From Sindora glabra (lineage: Eukaryota; Streptophyta; Magnoliopsida; Fabales; Fabaceae): a stretch of DNA of 64,000 nt. Within the stretch, counting starts at the first letter, position 1; every line of letters begins with the position of its first letter. Shown piece after piece: positions 47,813 to 61,030 of this stretch. The notes under the pieces were generated by a model. It was not told the origin of the DNA and ran no database searches. It saw only the letters and a program-made list of their open reading frames with translations. Made by a program: the position numbers and the translations under genes. Where the stretch lies: contig CM035230.1 in NCBI GenBank assembly GCA_020226215.1, positions 25,029,883-25,093,882 of the forward strand. Reading direction: 5' to 3'.

Positions 47813-49256
47813 TGTTAGTGTATATGCCCTAAAACTAATCATATTGATGATTGTAATTTTGAATCATGTTATTTTAATAGCAATTCCAATTATTATATTT
47901 ATATATATTGTCTGTGTAATATATTTAATTATAATAATAACCTTAGAATAATTGTATTCTTAAATGTCCCTAGTCATATATCATTGTGGATTAGGTTACT
48001 TTGATATATTAAGACTAGCATGTGTGAAGACTTATATGGGATATTAAGTTTACACATGAGTACAAGTTAGAGAACTTGTATACTGGACCGACCCATATTA
48101 AGAACACTACATGGATCGTTATATGAGTGTCATAAGTAATTCTTAGTGATTATTATTAATATGGTCCTTTGACCTGAGATCACCAAGGTTCCCTACATGT
48201 GAGTTTCATATTTTTATATTATTCTATGTCACTAATGGTTAAGTGAATGCAAGGGTAGATATTGGATATGTCACATATCATGCGGAGGGATTTGTATGAT
48301 CAAGATAGGATTTGTCTCTCCTATATAACAGGAGTAACATCTATGGGCCCCTTGATTAAGTAAAGCTGAGAAAATGCATGGCCATGCTCAAATGAATTGA
48401 CATGAGATATCGATTACATTTGTTTCAGTCAGCTTACTTAGGAATCAAGAAACCTTAAGATTGGGCTATACGTGAATGACACGGTCCATGTCTCGTGCTC
48501 AATCTAGATGTATAGGACAAAAGGACATAAGTGATGATTACGTGTAAAGGTTTAGCCAAATCACCGACTTTCTCATTACTTGGGTAACAATGATGTGTTG
48601 CTAGACACCAATCATTGTTTATGATCATTAATATGATTAATGGTCATTGCCAACGTAATGAGAGCCTGTAGGGTCACACACTTAGAGCCTAGTGAATTTG
48701 GAATTAATGGACCAAATTGTTTGGGCTTAATATTTGGGAATTCATGTTATAATTATAAGGCCCAATAGTAAGCCTATAATTATATATGGAATAAAGCCTA
48801 AATAGGTTAGGTTTTTCTATGCACCTATTTAAATAGGCTTATTGGGTCATAATAGGATTACTATTCATTATTCACGCACCCTAAAAAGGCATAGAAAACC
48901 CTAGCACCTCTCCTTGACCAAAACTCCTGAAGAGGCGTAGCTAGCACTACGAGATGTAAGGAGATCAATTCCAACCGGTGTGTGTAGTGGACATTCATCG
49001 GTGATTCACGGGTTCGTGTGGATACCACAGAGGTGCAGCCACATAAACGTTGTACTGGTGATCTGATCTTCGAGTTCCTATTCCGGTTCGTGATTTGGAA
49101 GTAGATCGAATTTGCTGTGTAGCGGATAGAAGATTTTGGCCGAAAGGTATAAACCCTAATCCCTAATCTATGGCATTCTAAATTCGCATGGATCCTTAGT
49201 GGAAATCGTGCAAAATTTTTATTCCGCTGTGCATGTATGATGCACGATTTCCAGCA
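47813..49256 (+). mobile_element. Solo LTR with perfect 5-bp target-site duplication
   Basis: Starts TGTTAG and ends CCAGCA. Both sides carry AATTT (47808-47812 and 49257-49261), a perfect 5-bp target duplication. The 1,444-bp unit has LTR anatomy: an A/T-rich U3, a TATA-like palindrome at 48824-48837, and a GC-richer transcribed part (48890-49200) with CCTAGCACC and GAGATCAATTCC-type sequence. It ends in ATTCCGCTGTGCATG, a style I associate with long-LTR copia (SIRE/Maximus-like) elements. No primer site or coding sequence lies on either side, so the interior was lost by LTR-LTR recombination. Confidence 0.88.
48824..48837 (+). promoter_or_regulatory. TATA-like palindrome of the solo LTR
   Basis: CCTATTTAAATAGG is a perfect 14-bp palindrome located at the U3/R position of the LTR, about 50 bases before the sequence turns GC-richer. 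It probably served as the core promoter. Confidence 0.45.
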
Positions 49257-49261
49257 AATTT

Positions 49262-51514
49262 AATATCTTAAGTTTGATTATAATTCAATAGAATGGTAGT
49301 TGTCATACCTTAAGACATTATCAAGTACTTTATCAATTTGTAAACTTTTAACATAAACTATCATGATAATAAAAATGATCTTAGATGGAGGTCATTTTGA
49401 AAAATTGATGTGTTAAATTTTCATGGTTTCCTATAACTTTACAAAAGCCATTTAATACTTAACTTTAGGCTTTCATACTTTCCTCATAAATTTATAACTA
49501 CCATTATTTTAATATCGATTAAGCACAAAATTAATCTTTTTGTTTTAATTTTTCCATTTCCTTGACAAGAGAGCTTTGGAATGTCTTTAAATATTTATTG
49601 TACAAACAACTGATGCTATGATCATCTATAACCAACGTTTTAGGTTTAATTTGTAAACAAACAGTTAAATTTATTTCTTTTTCTTCTATTTGATAATCTT
49701 TATAATTTAAATATCGATTATACAATGTTAATATATAATTGTCATTTAACATTTTATCATGAAAGTATAAATAGACAAGTAAAGAAAATTAATTCAATAA
49801 ATTTATATTATGATTTTAGTTCTTTTCAAATCATTACATATATATAAAATCTATAAAATAACTTACACAAAAACTACAACAAATTATCAAAAAATAAACA
49901 CTACGTGTTTGTATTAATACACAAAAAGGATAGCAAAATCAGTATATATAAAAATTATCATCCTTGATGCAAACTCCAGTTTGTTGCTTAAACTTAATTT
50001 TACTTACTATATATAAAGTTCTTATATACAACAAGAAAAAGTAATGAACTAAGCTCTCTTCTAATTAATTACTATAAAGGAAAGTTTTGTTTATGGTGGG
50101 ATTATGGGAAGGATCCCATCTCATAATGGCGAGAGGCAAGTCCTTTAAGGAGATTTGTAACACTTTTAAATATGTTAGATGAGATGGAAGGAGAGTTATC
50201 TTCAAATTTAACCCAAGTTTTGGAATTAAATAATGAAGGCAAAGGTATCATCAAGATGTTTAAAGTGAAAAATGTGAACAAAATTTATAGGTAATATATA
50301 GAACATTACACATAGGTTATGAACCCAAAACCAATATCTAAAATATACTCTTGATGTCATTTATGTCCTAAGCTGATGTGAAAACATTTTACATTTCTCA
50401 AAAAGACTTTTAAAATGCCTTTTGGATAGAGGCTAATTCTAAAATGAATATGCTAAAGTTTAATCTTCTCACCAAAAACATTTAGATTATCTTTAATTGT
50501 CAATTTTGTTAACAATCAATGTTAAATGACAATTGAAGCTTTTTAACATTTGTGCAATCTACAATCAAATTGCAATATAATAGAAAATGACAATCAGTTT
50601 AACTATCATTGAACATTTTATTTTGAAAGTACAATTAGATAAAAAGATTAAACAATTTTACAAATGTAATTATCATTGAATAATTTATTATAAAAGTACA
50701 ATTAGATAAAAAAAAGAGATAAATAATTTTGCATATTTATTCTGACATTTTAATTCTTTCAAAATTATTATATCTAATTGTATTCCTTAAAATAACTTAC
50801 ACATATAAAAATCATACTAGATCATCAATGTCTTACTAAAAATTTATATTTGATTTTATTTCTTTACAAATCATTAATATAGAAAAATGATTATTTACAT
50901 TAATATAAAAAAATTATAACAAAACCATTTTATATCAAAATTATCATCCTAGATAGAAATTCCTAATTATTGCTTAATTTTCTTCATTTTAATTATAAGA
51001 GTATACATAGAAAAACTAAAGGTAATTCAATTCTTCCTCGCAAATTCAAGCTATGAAAAGGAAGGATCGCTAGAGAGATACCACCAGAATACTAGAGAGA
51101 GACGTCAGAAATATCATATATAAAAAATCTCATTGGAATATTGGAGAGTGATAATGATGAATAAAAGCACACTAAAATACCTAATAAAAAATTCAATAGA
51201 TAATAATAGTAAAAATTAAGCCAAACAATGTTTGTTAATGGATAATAAGTAAAAATATAAAATTTTACTAGTAGAAGCATTTATTAGTTTTATTAAAAGA
51301 AAAATCTATTAAGAGTTATTTAAGAAAATTTGACAAAATTGCAAGTATTTAAGATTTTAAATTGATCAAGTTTAGGAGTAATTTAATAATTTTACCTAAA
51401 AGTATCCTTAAACAATCTTAAGATGGTAAATTTGTAATTTTAAGCTCATCCATAAGTGCATAGATGGCCACTAAGGAGAAAGGAAGTAATTTAATTTAGT
51501 TTACAGGCCTAGGG
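49262..51514. other. AT-rich intergenic DNA
   Basis: No gene recognised. A 73-codon minus-strand frame at 49531-49752 is Lys/Asp-rich with no motif. A short paired block around 50590-50700 (AACAATTTTACAAATGTAAT and ATTATAAAAGTACAATTAGA-like repeats) suggests small local duplications. Confidence 0.45.
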
Positions 51515-51744
51515 TGATATGACTTGATTTTTGGATACTAAAATAATTTTTAATTACTTTAAAATTTATTAGTAATTAAAGAATTAATGAAGGATTCAAT
51601 AACTAAAACTTGTGCATAAAGAAAAAATATGAAATATTCTTGGATAATACAATTTTTAAGTAAGCAAGATGATGTCATCTTGATGATCCAAGTTTGATAA
51701 TGTGAGTATGGTGTCATTACTCGAAGAGCACTCACCTTTTACAT

Positions 51745-51752
51745 TATAAATA
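51745..51752 (+). promoter_or_regulatory. LTR TATA box
   Basis: TATAAATA lies in a good sequence context, with transcription expected to begin about 30 bases downstream, near CTCATACC. Confidence 0.5.
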
Positions 51753-52802
51753 GGAGAAGCTAACATAATTTTCCTCATACCAAACTAGACCCCCATAACT
51801 AAGAGAGGGAATTAGAGAGAAAAAGTGTTATTTTAAGAGTTCTCGCTAAATTCTAGGAAGTTTTTATTAGTTCTTTAAGAGATCTTGAGAGATTATTAGA
51901 GAAAGCAACATTTTTAATCATTTAGTAAAGGTACAAGCTATAACTTCCATATATTCATCTTTTTTTCATAGTATTTTAGATTCCTCTTTAATTTTATAAT
52001 ATTTTGGATGCTACACTTTGGATATCAGGTAAAGGGAACAAGTCTTACAAGCATCCTTGAGTGAGTAGAGAACCGTATTCTCCTTCTTAATTTCTTTCTT
52101 AATGATATTTATATATAAAATATATATCTATTTTTATAGTTAATGATGTACTAAATCCATAATTGTCATGGTGGATTAATTTGAAAATTTTTCTTGAAAA
52201 GTTTTATGATGAAAAGGGGAAAGTGTTGAATTCTTTGAAATAGAAAATTTTTGAAAATATGATTTTATGTGAAAATGGAAGAGAAATCTTAGTAAGATAA
52301 CACTAAGGAGCTCATGGATTTTTGGCTTAAAACAAGAAAAAATTATATTTTTTTTCTCAAAAGATGTTACACTAAGTTCTACTTTGAATTTATGGTCATC
52401 AAATGCATGAATATCAAGTTTTGAAAGTAAAAAAAAAAAAAAGATTGGTTCTGCATAAAAAAGGCTTTCGGATTTCCTATGCTTTCATTAGAAAAAATTT
52501 ATTTTTCTTGTTAAAAATTTATTAAAAACAAAAATATACTTTAGTATAGATGTTTTAAAATAATTACATATAAAATTTCAAACAAAAGCCACTATGAGAT
52601 CAACAATGTGTAGCTTATGGGCTTTTTATTATTTTGTAGAGAAAAAAAAATTCTATTTTGGAAGAAAAACTTATTACATTATATTTTAAACTATTTCATT
52701 AATGTTATTAAGTATCTACACTAAGAGTTTGTAGTAAGAATATGCTTAGAAATATGTTGGAAAACTTATGAGAAAATTAAAAAAAACTTTTTAAAAATAA
52801 TT

Positions 52803-53139
52803 AGTGTATTAGGATATATTTTTATTTTTATGTTTTCAAAAATTATTCTTAAAATTTATTTTTTATTTTCAAAAACTAATCTCAAATTGAAGGAAAATAA
52901 AGAATAGAAGGTGCTAGGTGTTGCAAATAATGATATATTTTATTAAATTACAAAACTAACATCTAAAATTAAAAAATAAGTTTAAAAAATATCTAAAAAT
53001 TATTTCTTTTTTATTTATTTATAAGTTATAAATTTAAAATTATAATTTTTAAAATAGATTTTAAAAATATATTTTCAAATAGGTTCTTTTCTAAAAAAAA
53101 TATAAAACTATTTTAAAAAATAGTAAACATACAAACCCT
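52803..53139 (-). mobile_element. 338-bp MITE, nested in the gypsy LTR
   Basis: Read on the minus strand it matches both units at 58191-58819. Shared blocks include GTTTGTATGTTTACTATTTT versus the unit heads, AAAATATATCATTATTTGC/CATTTACAACACTA, and a C/T-rich block ending TTTCCTTCAATTT. Its ends are GTGTATTAGGATATA on the plus strand facing CATACAAACCC, roughly inverted. Its length equals the 339-bp period of the other locus. No coding capacity. Confidence 0.6.
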
Positions 53140-54971
53140 ATGTTTTCAAGTAATAAAGTTCCTCTACAAACTGCTTTGAATGGTAATTATTTTGAATAAT
53201 CTTTATAACAATTTTTATAACTAAAAATGATTGAAAAATATTATTTTATGTTCAAATGTTTATTTTGAAAATTGTTACATAATTTTATTAAAGTTTGATA
53301 TTTTTGAAAGAATTTCAAAGTTAGGGATGCAAATTTTAAGTAATTGTGATAATTGCTTAAAGTACTGAGTGGTATAACATGTGTCGAACTTGAAAAAGTT
53401 TGAAATATAAGGTTTAAAATATTTATTTTAATTTTGAAAATTTTGAAAAATATTTACTAGAGTTTGTTATTGTAAATGGAATTTCTAAATATAAGAATGT
53501 TTGTTAAAACCTAATATGATTTCATGAATGTTTTCTTGACTTTTGGACGTTGTTATATGATGAAATCATGCAATTTTAGTACTCTTATGTACCATGATTA
53601 AATGCTTAGTTTGTTAAGAAAAAAGTAGTTCTTTTACTTGTTAGAATAATATACAAAGCGTAGGATTGAAAATTACTTAGAAATAAAAGTTGAGAAACTT
53701 GAAAAATTCAAGTTAAATATCTTTAGTTTATTATTAAAATTGTGTGATAGATATCAATCCTAGATTGATATTTTGATTAATGAATTACATATACTTAAAA
53801 GTATGTTTGGTCAATAATGAAAATTTTGTGAAAAAATGGATACTTGTATAAACTATTCTATGATTAGTTAAGAATGTTGATATGAACTATTTTATAATTT
53901 ATTTATGCATTTCTATGTTCATATGTGAGAATACCTATGAATAAAACTCCGTGTTAATGAGCTTTTGAAAGTGATGTAGTTTACCTCATCACTGGAAAAG
54001 TGATGAGATAAATTATGAATTTCCCTTATTAGTTCATATTCTAATTACTGCTATAGTTGACATTTTGACCTTATCCTGTTTATGTGAAATGTGCTAGTGT
54101 GAGCCCCATGAAATTGACTTTATGCTATATGTGAAATTAGAACTATATGTCGAATATAAGATTTTATACAATATCTAACATATTGGTTTGAATGTTATAT
54201 GTAAAGTGTGACATATTTATATGAAATAAGACCTTATGGAGAGTTTTGGGGTTCAACCCAATGCCCTGACATTCGAGTCATATAAAAGATCGAGTGGTGT
54301 AAGGCTAACCTTAAGAGGACAAGGTTAAGATTTGTATAAGATAAGATTAGCCTAAAGTAATAAGAAAAAATCTTTTATGCCTCCAAGCCATTTAATAGTT
54401 ATTCAAATGTTTGTATTGTGGTTATGATTGAATTATATTATATTTATATGTTACTAATGCAAAACACATAATGATTTAATAAGAAATATTTTCCAGTAAG
54501 AAAATAAGTTTTTAATATATATCTTGCACATAAATGTTATCTAAATTATAACTGATCCAGAAAATTTATGTGATATCTATCTTACTATATAATTTTATTA
54601 TTTACTCTACTTGTAGATATATCTTTGCAGATATTATACTTGTTGCCACCTATTGAGCTTACAAACATTTAGTAGAGCATGCATATGCTATGGTACAAAT
54701 TAGTAGAGGTTCCATTTTCTAAATGTGAGTTTTATTTTGATGCATCGACTACGTTGTTAGCTATAACTTTGTTCTTCTTAGTTTAATGTTATTGTATATA
54801 TTTGCATTGACTTGCTATAGCATTATCATAGTTATTTTAATAAAAAGGTATGACAAAATCCTAATACTTTATTTTGTATAAAAGATGCATATGTTATACT
54901 AATATTTAATTTCCATTATTGTATATTTCATCTATTTCTATTAATATATATTTTATTTAAAGGTTGTTACA

Positions 54972-56080
54972 AACAATAATAAGGGATTTTATGGAAATTT
55001 TCAAGGAAACATATATCTTTTCCAAGTGTTTTTCTAAACATTTCCAAGGTATTTTCCTAAGTATTATTCACATAGTTTTAAATTATCTTTAATTTATTTC
55101 TAAAGAAAAGAAATTGATTTCTGAATTTAATATTATCTCTAAAATATTTTAAATAGAGTATGATCTTTTAATTTTTTAAGTATTATAAACTTGATCTTAT
55201 TCTATTATATTAGTTTGATAGTTTGAATGATGGAATTAAAAATATTATTTAGTTTTCAAAAAGTTTTCTTATAAAGAATCTTTCTAGTTTCTTAAGGAAT
55301 TTTCAAGAAAATTATATTTTGACAAGTTTTACAACTCTATTCCAAGTTTGTGTTCTTAATAAAATATCTTTTATAAAATAGTTTTTGGAAAATTTGTTTA
55401 TTTGAGAATTTGTTGGAAGTAATGATATTTTGATAAATAAATATTTTTTTAAATCAGTTCACTAAGAGTTTCTATTTTCTAAGGTTATTATGTTTTAACT
55501 ATTTCCAAATTAAAAAGGAAATTTCTTCTATTTGATTTGGATTTTCACTCTTGAAAGATTTTTTATGTTTCTAATTTTTTGAAATTTATTTAAAAGATTA
55601 AACCTTATTAATTGTGAAAATTTGTCTTGTAATTTGATACACACTTTTAGAAGGAAAAAAGTTAATGACACTTAGGTCTCTGCATCATGCATATTTTATA
55701 AAAACAATAAATTTTTCATAAATTAATTGGTTCAAAAAGGCTTGTAAGGATACCTAATTGATATCTTTACATTAGTCATGATGATCTAAAAATAAAGTCA
55801 TGACATATCCTAACATGAACTTTAGTGTCTCCTACTTGATCTTTAAAAATTTGAGAATAGAAGACATAAGAGTCCTAAATGCATGCTTCCATTAAATTCA
55901 AAGAATTTCTATTTATTAACCTAAACATAACTTTATAAAAAGAGTGTAAGAAATATTTATAGTAAATATGAAAAGTAATGGACATTAGTTATTAATGCAA
56001 AACCAACATTCTATGTTTCACCCTTTCAAAAGTAAGCAATGGTAGCCATAAATTTTGACATTGATTAAGTTGTAACTTTT
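54972..56080. other. AT-rich intergenic DNA
   Basis: I see no gene or clear repeat. Confidence 0.45.
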
Positions 56081-56084
56081 CCTA

Positions 56085-56430
56085 TTCCCCACTAGAACAA
56101 TTCAACTGCCTTTTTAGATGACAATTGAGAAGAATACCAATGTCTAAAGTTTTTGCATGAAACTATAGATGTTGATAGTGTAATAAGTTTGTTAATAATT
56201 TTAAAAATACTATCACATCAACATAGATGTTAGTCATAATTCATGTCTATCATTTTAAGTTTTCACATAATTTTAAAAATATCATTATATTAAAATAGGT
56301 GTCAATGATAGTGATAAACAATATCTATCTATTGACATTGATCAACTATTCTTTAATAGTGTCATATGCAAGTCTAACTACACTTTTGATAGGAAACAAA
56401 CATTGATATTTTGACAATATAACAATTGGA
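56085..56430. mobile_element. Possible CACTA-like terminal region
   Basis: CACTAGAACAATT at about 56092 is followed by repeated motifs in both orientations: TAGATGTTGATAGTGT, CTATCACATCAACATAGATG, GGTGTCAATGATAGTG and TATTGACATTGATCAA. This resembles subterminal repeats of CACTA elements. The other end and transposase were not found. Confidence 0.28.
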
Positions 56431-58184
56431 ATTAATTATTATTACATGTTGTTGTTAGGAATGTCAAGTATTGTCTAGAGGTAGAATAGGTTGGTGGAAA
56501 TCAATAAATGGGATTCCACACCAATCACAACTTAGGAAAAGTAATGATTTTTACTTTTTTACATTACTATACAAGTATTCTTATATTATATAATGTTCTA
56601 TTTGAGTTATAACTATAATTTAAAGCGTGAGCTCATCACTATAACCCTATCATAAATTAACACTTTTTTGTATTGAATTTATAATTTTTAAGATGAAGTA
56701 ATGATATGCTATTACTTAACCAACCACCTTAGTGATATTTTTTTATGATATTGAAAAAAATTATATACAAATGTTTTATTCCATTATATATTAAAAAAAG
56801 TTATAAATGATGCATAAAAGCTTTATATCTATTTTCCTTTAGCCTAACAAATAAAAAAAAAATACTCCTTTTATAATTTTAGGAGGAGTAACCCCATGTA
56901 TTTGGGTTCTAAAAGGCCTATTCCAAGCAATAAGCGACTTCTTCCAACAGAATCCTTCAACATATTTACAAATTAACTCCAACCACCCGATGATGGACGA
57001 TTCAGCCCAAGCGATAAATTACTGAGAATTTGAACAATTATATAGTAAAATCCTCGTCGCATGTTCAATTCTCAAATATTGCAAAGCTACTTCAAATCAT
57101 AATCCTCACGCTAATAATTTCATTTTTCACTTTTACGATATTATGAAATTTGAGTTCTCTTATTTTTATTTGTATGAAATATTTTTTATCAATTTTAATT
57201 TCATAAAATATTAATTTATTCAAATTCATCTTTCGATTAGTATTTTATAGAGATTAATTTATTCAATTTTATCTCTTTAAGAATAAAATTAAATAAATCA
57301 ATATTTTATAAAGTTAAAATTAATAAAAATTGTTTTACAGTGATAAAAGTAAAAATAATTGAATTGTACAGGGATAAGAAAGGAGGTTTGCTCGTATGAA
57401 AAATGTTAATTAGGGCTTGTTATTGCCCATGTGTCAAGTTTTGGGGATCATTGATTGTAGACTCAAAATTATCATCTATTCAATGCCGTAGTCTTCTCTT
57501 CTTTTTCTTGAGTGCTCTTATCTCAAATATGTAAGTACAAAACTCATACCAATTTTTAGAGTCATCGTAGTAATGAAGATTAACACCATCTCCAATTTGG
57601 AATGGCTTTATCAAATGAGTTTCTTGAGGCGTTTGGATTTAAGTTAAAACTTTATTTCATTTAATTTTACTTGTAAATTTTGTTTTAATTATATTTATAT
57701 TATCATAAAAACTTATTTAATTTATTAAGGATTTCACAAATTATTTTACGTTGGCATTTTTAGTAACGCAGTGGCATTGACATTGCCCTCAGAAAAAATT
57801 TCTTACGTAACGTAGAATTTGAACTCAAAATCGTACGTATGCGTATTAACTAACTTACGTATGCAAGTAACTTATTATTCTTAATATTATAAAAAATGAA
57901 ATTATCTTATTTAAATTAAAACACATTTTATATTAAAAATTTTACTCTCATTGTAATTTGTTGTGATCAAAATCTAATTTTCAATTGAGTTTTATGTTTT
58001 TTTCATATTTTAAATAAAAATATTTATTTATAAATAAATTTAAATTATTATTGTAATTTTTAAATGATAAAACTTGTTTGTCAACTGGTTGGAATAATTT
58101 CTTAAAACGAATATGAATTCAATTTTAGAAAAGATTATTTCACACATATAATATTCATGTACCAAGAAATTAAATATCGAAATG
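56431..58184. other. Mixed intergenic DNA with a small GC-richer island
   Basis: 56880-57120 is less AT-rich (AACCACCCGATGATGGACG, CCTCGTCGCATG) and might be old unique sequence, but I read no coding motif. 57760-57870 has several TACGTA and GTAACG steps of unknown origin. The rest is A/T-rich. Confidence 0.35.
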
Positions 58185-58190
58185 ACTTTA

Positions 58191-58819
58191 GGTCTATTTG
58201 TTTTTTGTTTTAAAAATAATTTTCTATTCTCTTATTTTTAAAAATAGAAGAACTTGTTTAATAATCTATTTTCAAAATTTATTTTTAAAAATTATTCTCT
58301 CAATATATAACTTAAAAAAAATAACTTTAAGTTTTTTAACATATTTTTTTGTTCTGAACATTAATTTTATAATTAAATAAAATATTTCTTATTTACAATA
58401 CTAACCATCCTCTATTTTTTATTTTTCTTTAATTTGAAAATAGTTTTTAAGAATAAGAAAGTAATTTTTAAAAATAATTTTTAAAAATACAAAAATAAAA
58501 ATATATCTAAACATACCTTTTGTGTTTGTTAATTTTCTATTTTTAAAAATATTTTTTATTTTTAAAAATAAAAGAATTTGTTTGATAATATATTTTTAGA
58601 ATTTATTTTTAAAAACTATTCCCTAATGTGTGACTTAAAAATGAAAAATAGAAATAACTTTTAATTGTTTTCTAAATTTATTTTCTTATTTTGAATATTA
58701 GTTCTATAATCAAATAAAATATTTTTTTCATTTACAACACTAACCATCCTTTATTTTTTATTTTTCTTCAATTCAAAAATAATTTTTAAAAATATAAAAT
58801 TAAAAATATATTCAAACAC
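58191..58819 (+). mobile_element. Tandem dimer of the 338-bp MITE
   Basis: Two head-to-tail units. AACCATCC lies at 58403 and 58742 (offset 339), and all other blocks recur in order. The outside of the dimer is bordered by ACTTTA on both sides (58185-58190 and 58820-58825), a possible 6-bp target duplication. The outer ends, GGTCTATTTG and CAAACAC, are weakly inverted. No coding capacity. The 60-codon frame at 58198-58380 is A/T chance. Confidence 0.65.
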
Positions 58820-58859
58820 ACTTTAACTTTATTTTTAAAAGTAAACTTTAATCTAGAAA

Positions 58860-59380
58860 TGACATAAGTGCAAGGTTAGTAGAAAATGTTGTCTGTCATA
58901 TTGATTTGCCATGATACTGAGCGCAAGAAGAAAAATGCCATTATGTTAATCACTTTTTTTCACTCATTTATCCTAAGTTTTGGATGATGATAGTGGGGAT
59001 GGGACTAGCCATGTGACATGTCAAACAACCAAAACATGCCGGCGTTAATCATAAGGTATACACGGATGCTTTGCTTTTGAATCTTTTTTTCCCCACCGCT
59101 TTTGCGTTTTTAAATATTTATATTACCCTCATCCCCAAAACGTAGAGAAGGAATGAATTGTTCCAACAAGATAATGCCATTTATTGGTTACATAATAAGG
59201 GAAATTGCAGAGTTGCGAGTCAGTTTCATTTCATAAACCACATATTTTCAAACTACTTTAGCACTTTAGACTTTTAGTTGATAATGATTAATTAGATGTG
59301 GATTCTTCAAAGGAAATTCAATGTTTAAAGGACCCATTAGACCCTCAACCCATAACAACATTGCCTTGGAAAATTCAAGA
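58860..59380. other. GC-richer island, possible unique sequence
   Basis: Contains ATGCCGGCGTTAATC and CCCACCGCTTTTGCG and lacks repeat signatures. It could be regulatory or old genic DNA. No frame is recognised. Confidence 0.25.
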
Positions 59381-59381
59381 T

Positions 59382-61030
59382 TGCATTATACGTAAACGCA
59401 ACAGAAATATTAAAATTTTTAATTAATTAAAATTTCATTTCCAAAAACTATTCATATAATTAATTAAAATTTCATTTCCAAAAATTATCTTTCCCTTGAT
59501 TATATGCATTTTAAAATTTCAATTGGGAAAACCAATCGTGCCTCTACTTTACACACCTTTTTACTAGTATTGGTGAGTAGCAAATATAGAGAAAAAGGGA
59601 GAAGGAGAGCAATTTTTTATAATCAACTTAACACATGAGTACAAACATATCGGTAATTGATGGCTACAACTTTTGTTGTTGCGATTCATCTTTTTCATTA
59701 TTAGGATTCTCTACAACTTTTGTATTTCTCCTTTTGTAGTTATCTCATGACTTGCTTATCAAGTAGGTTTCTATTACAATACTAAAGGGATTTTTAGGAA
59801 TCCTAATCAAGATAATTAAATAATATATCAAAAATTGCAAAATAAATAAATAAATAATTTATTTATTTCTAGGAAATAATATACTAACAAAATAAATAAA
59901 TAAACTCTTTATTTATATTTATTTCTTTTCTCTAATCAATTATTTTATAGTTGAATTATCAATTATCTCATAATTAAATTATTCTTTTTAAGTAAATAAA
60001 TAGGGTACATCTGATCTTATGTGTATGACCCCTTAAGTTTACCATTAAACTATTAGTGAGCTATGATAAAATTAAATTCTTTTAATTTAATATTTATAAT
60101 TAATCTCATTAATTCTATGTCATAAAATTCATAGCTAACATCTAGCAACATGTTATAAACTAATTAATGTCAAATACAAATATGAATCTTTTCAATTGTA
60201 ATTACCATGCAATACAATCATTTCATCATACAATGTGCCAGCTAAACTTAGGGCATGGTGTATTAATGAAAATCTTAATCATTCAACTACTATATATCTA
60301 ATCTAAAATTCATGACTTATTATGTAAAACTCAAAAAACTCTTTTTCTAATTTCACTCTATCTTGGACAAGGATTTCCAAGTCATGATTCATAAGATAAC
60401 ATAAGACATTCTTTTCTCTTTGTGAAAAGTAATAAATTTCTTATTGACATTTACAAATCTTCATATATGATAAAGCTAAACCCAATAGATATTTTTTGGG
60501 ATAACTCTTAGGAATTAGAAAAATATTAAAATATAATGTACTACACATAAGATTGCTATGATGTCTTAGGTCAAACGATCAACTCTGTACTATTACAATG
60601 TAAGAATTCTAGTTTGACTTAACCACGTATGAATTTTTAAATAGGTTAATTCAATGAACTCATTCGTCTAATAGGCACCTATATATATGCAAGAATATCG
60701 CTACTGATGTCTATAAAACAAGACATCCTTCTATTTATCATATGAACTAGTCTATTTGAGTTATTAGTGTCAATTCCTAATAACTCTATGATTAGAATCA
60801 TTTTAAAATTTAGGCTTATAAGAAATATATTTTATGATCGTTATCTCTTTGCATGACCATATTCCATAAGCCATCTTAATCTTTAGACTTTATTAAATAT
60901 AAATAATAATTAAATGATTGATAAGGAAAAATAAATTCCTTTTTATTAATAATTAATCAAATGAAAAAAGTTTACAAGAACTATCCTATTACATGATATT
61001 TAATTGGCTTGTAGGGCATAAGTCTAATGA
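59382..61030 (-). mobile_element. Copia-type LTR, reverse orientation, probably solo
   Basis: On the minus strand it starts TCATTAGACTTATGCCCTAC, a worn TGTTAGA...TATGCCCTA head like that of the LTR at 47813. It ends ...TTCTGTTGCGTTTACGTATA then ATGCA, in the style of a long-LTR copia end. No primer site or coding sequence flanks it. No matching target duplication was seen (AAGAT versus CCTCA), so the edges may be off or mutated. It contains a 37-bp internal duplication near its 3' end. Confidence 0.55.
59421..59489 (+). repeat. 37-bp tandem duplication inside the LTR
   Basis: AATTAATTAAAATTTCATTT starts at 59421 and 59458. The repeat is near perfect through CCAAAAA-T-AT, so it is younger than the LTR itself. 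Confidence 0.9.

Larger units (their letters stand above)
51515..54971 (+). repeat. Long gypsy-type LTR (copy D) with nested MITE
   Basis: The proposed head TGATATGACTTGATTTTTGG follows GGCCTAGGG. The end GGTTGTTACA is the usual ...GTTACA of plant gypsy LTRs. A TATA box (51745-51752) is followed by transcribed-type sequence and AAAGGTACAAG at 51927-51937. ATTGAGCTTACAAAC near 54653 corresponds to ACTAAGCTTTAAACTT in copies A and C. No primer site follows. The exact head is uncertain, since 51360-51460 could also belong to an LTR. No target duplication was found. A MITE interrupts it at 52803-53139. Confidence 0.5.
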
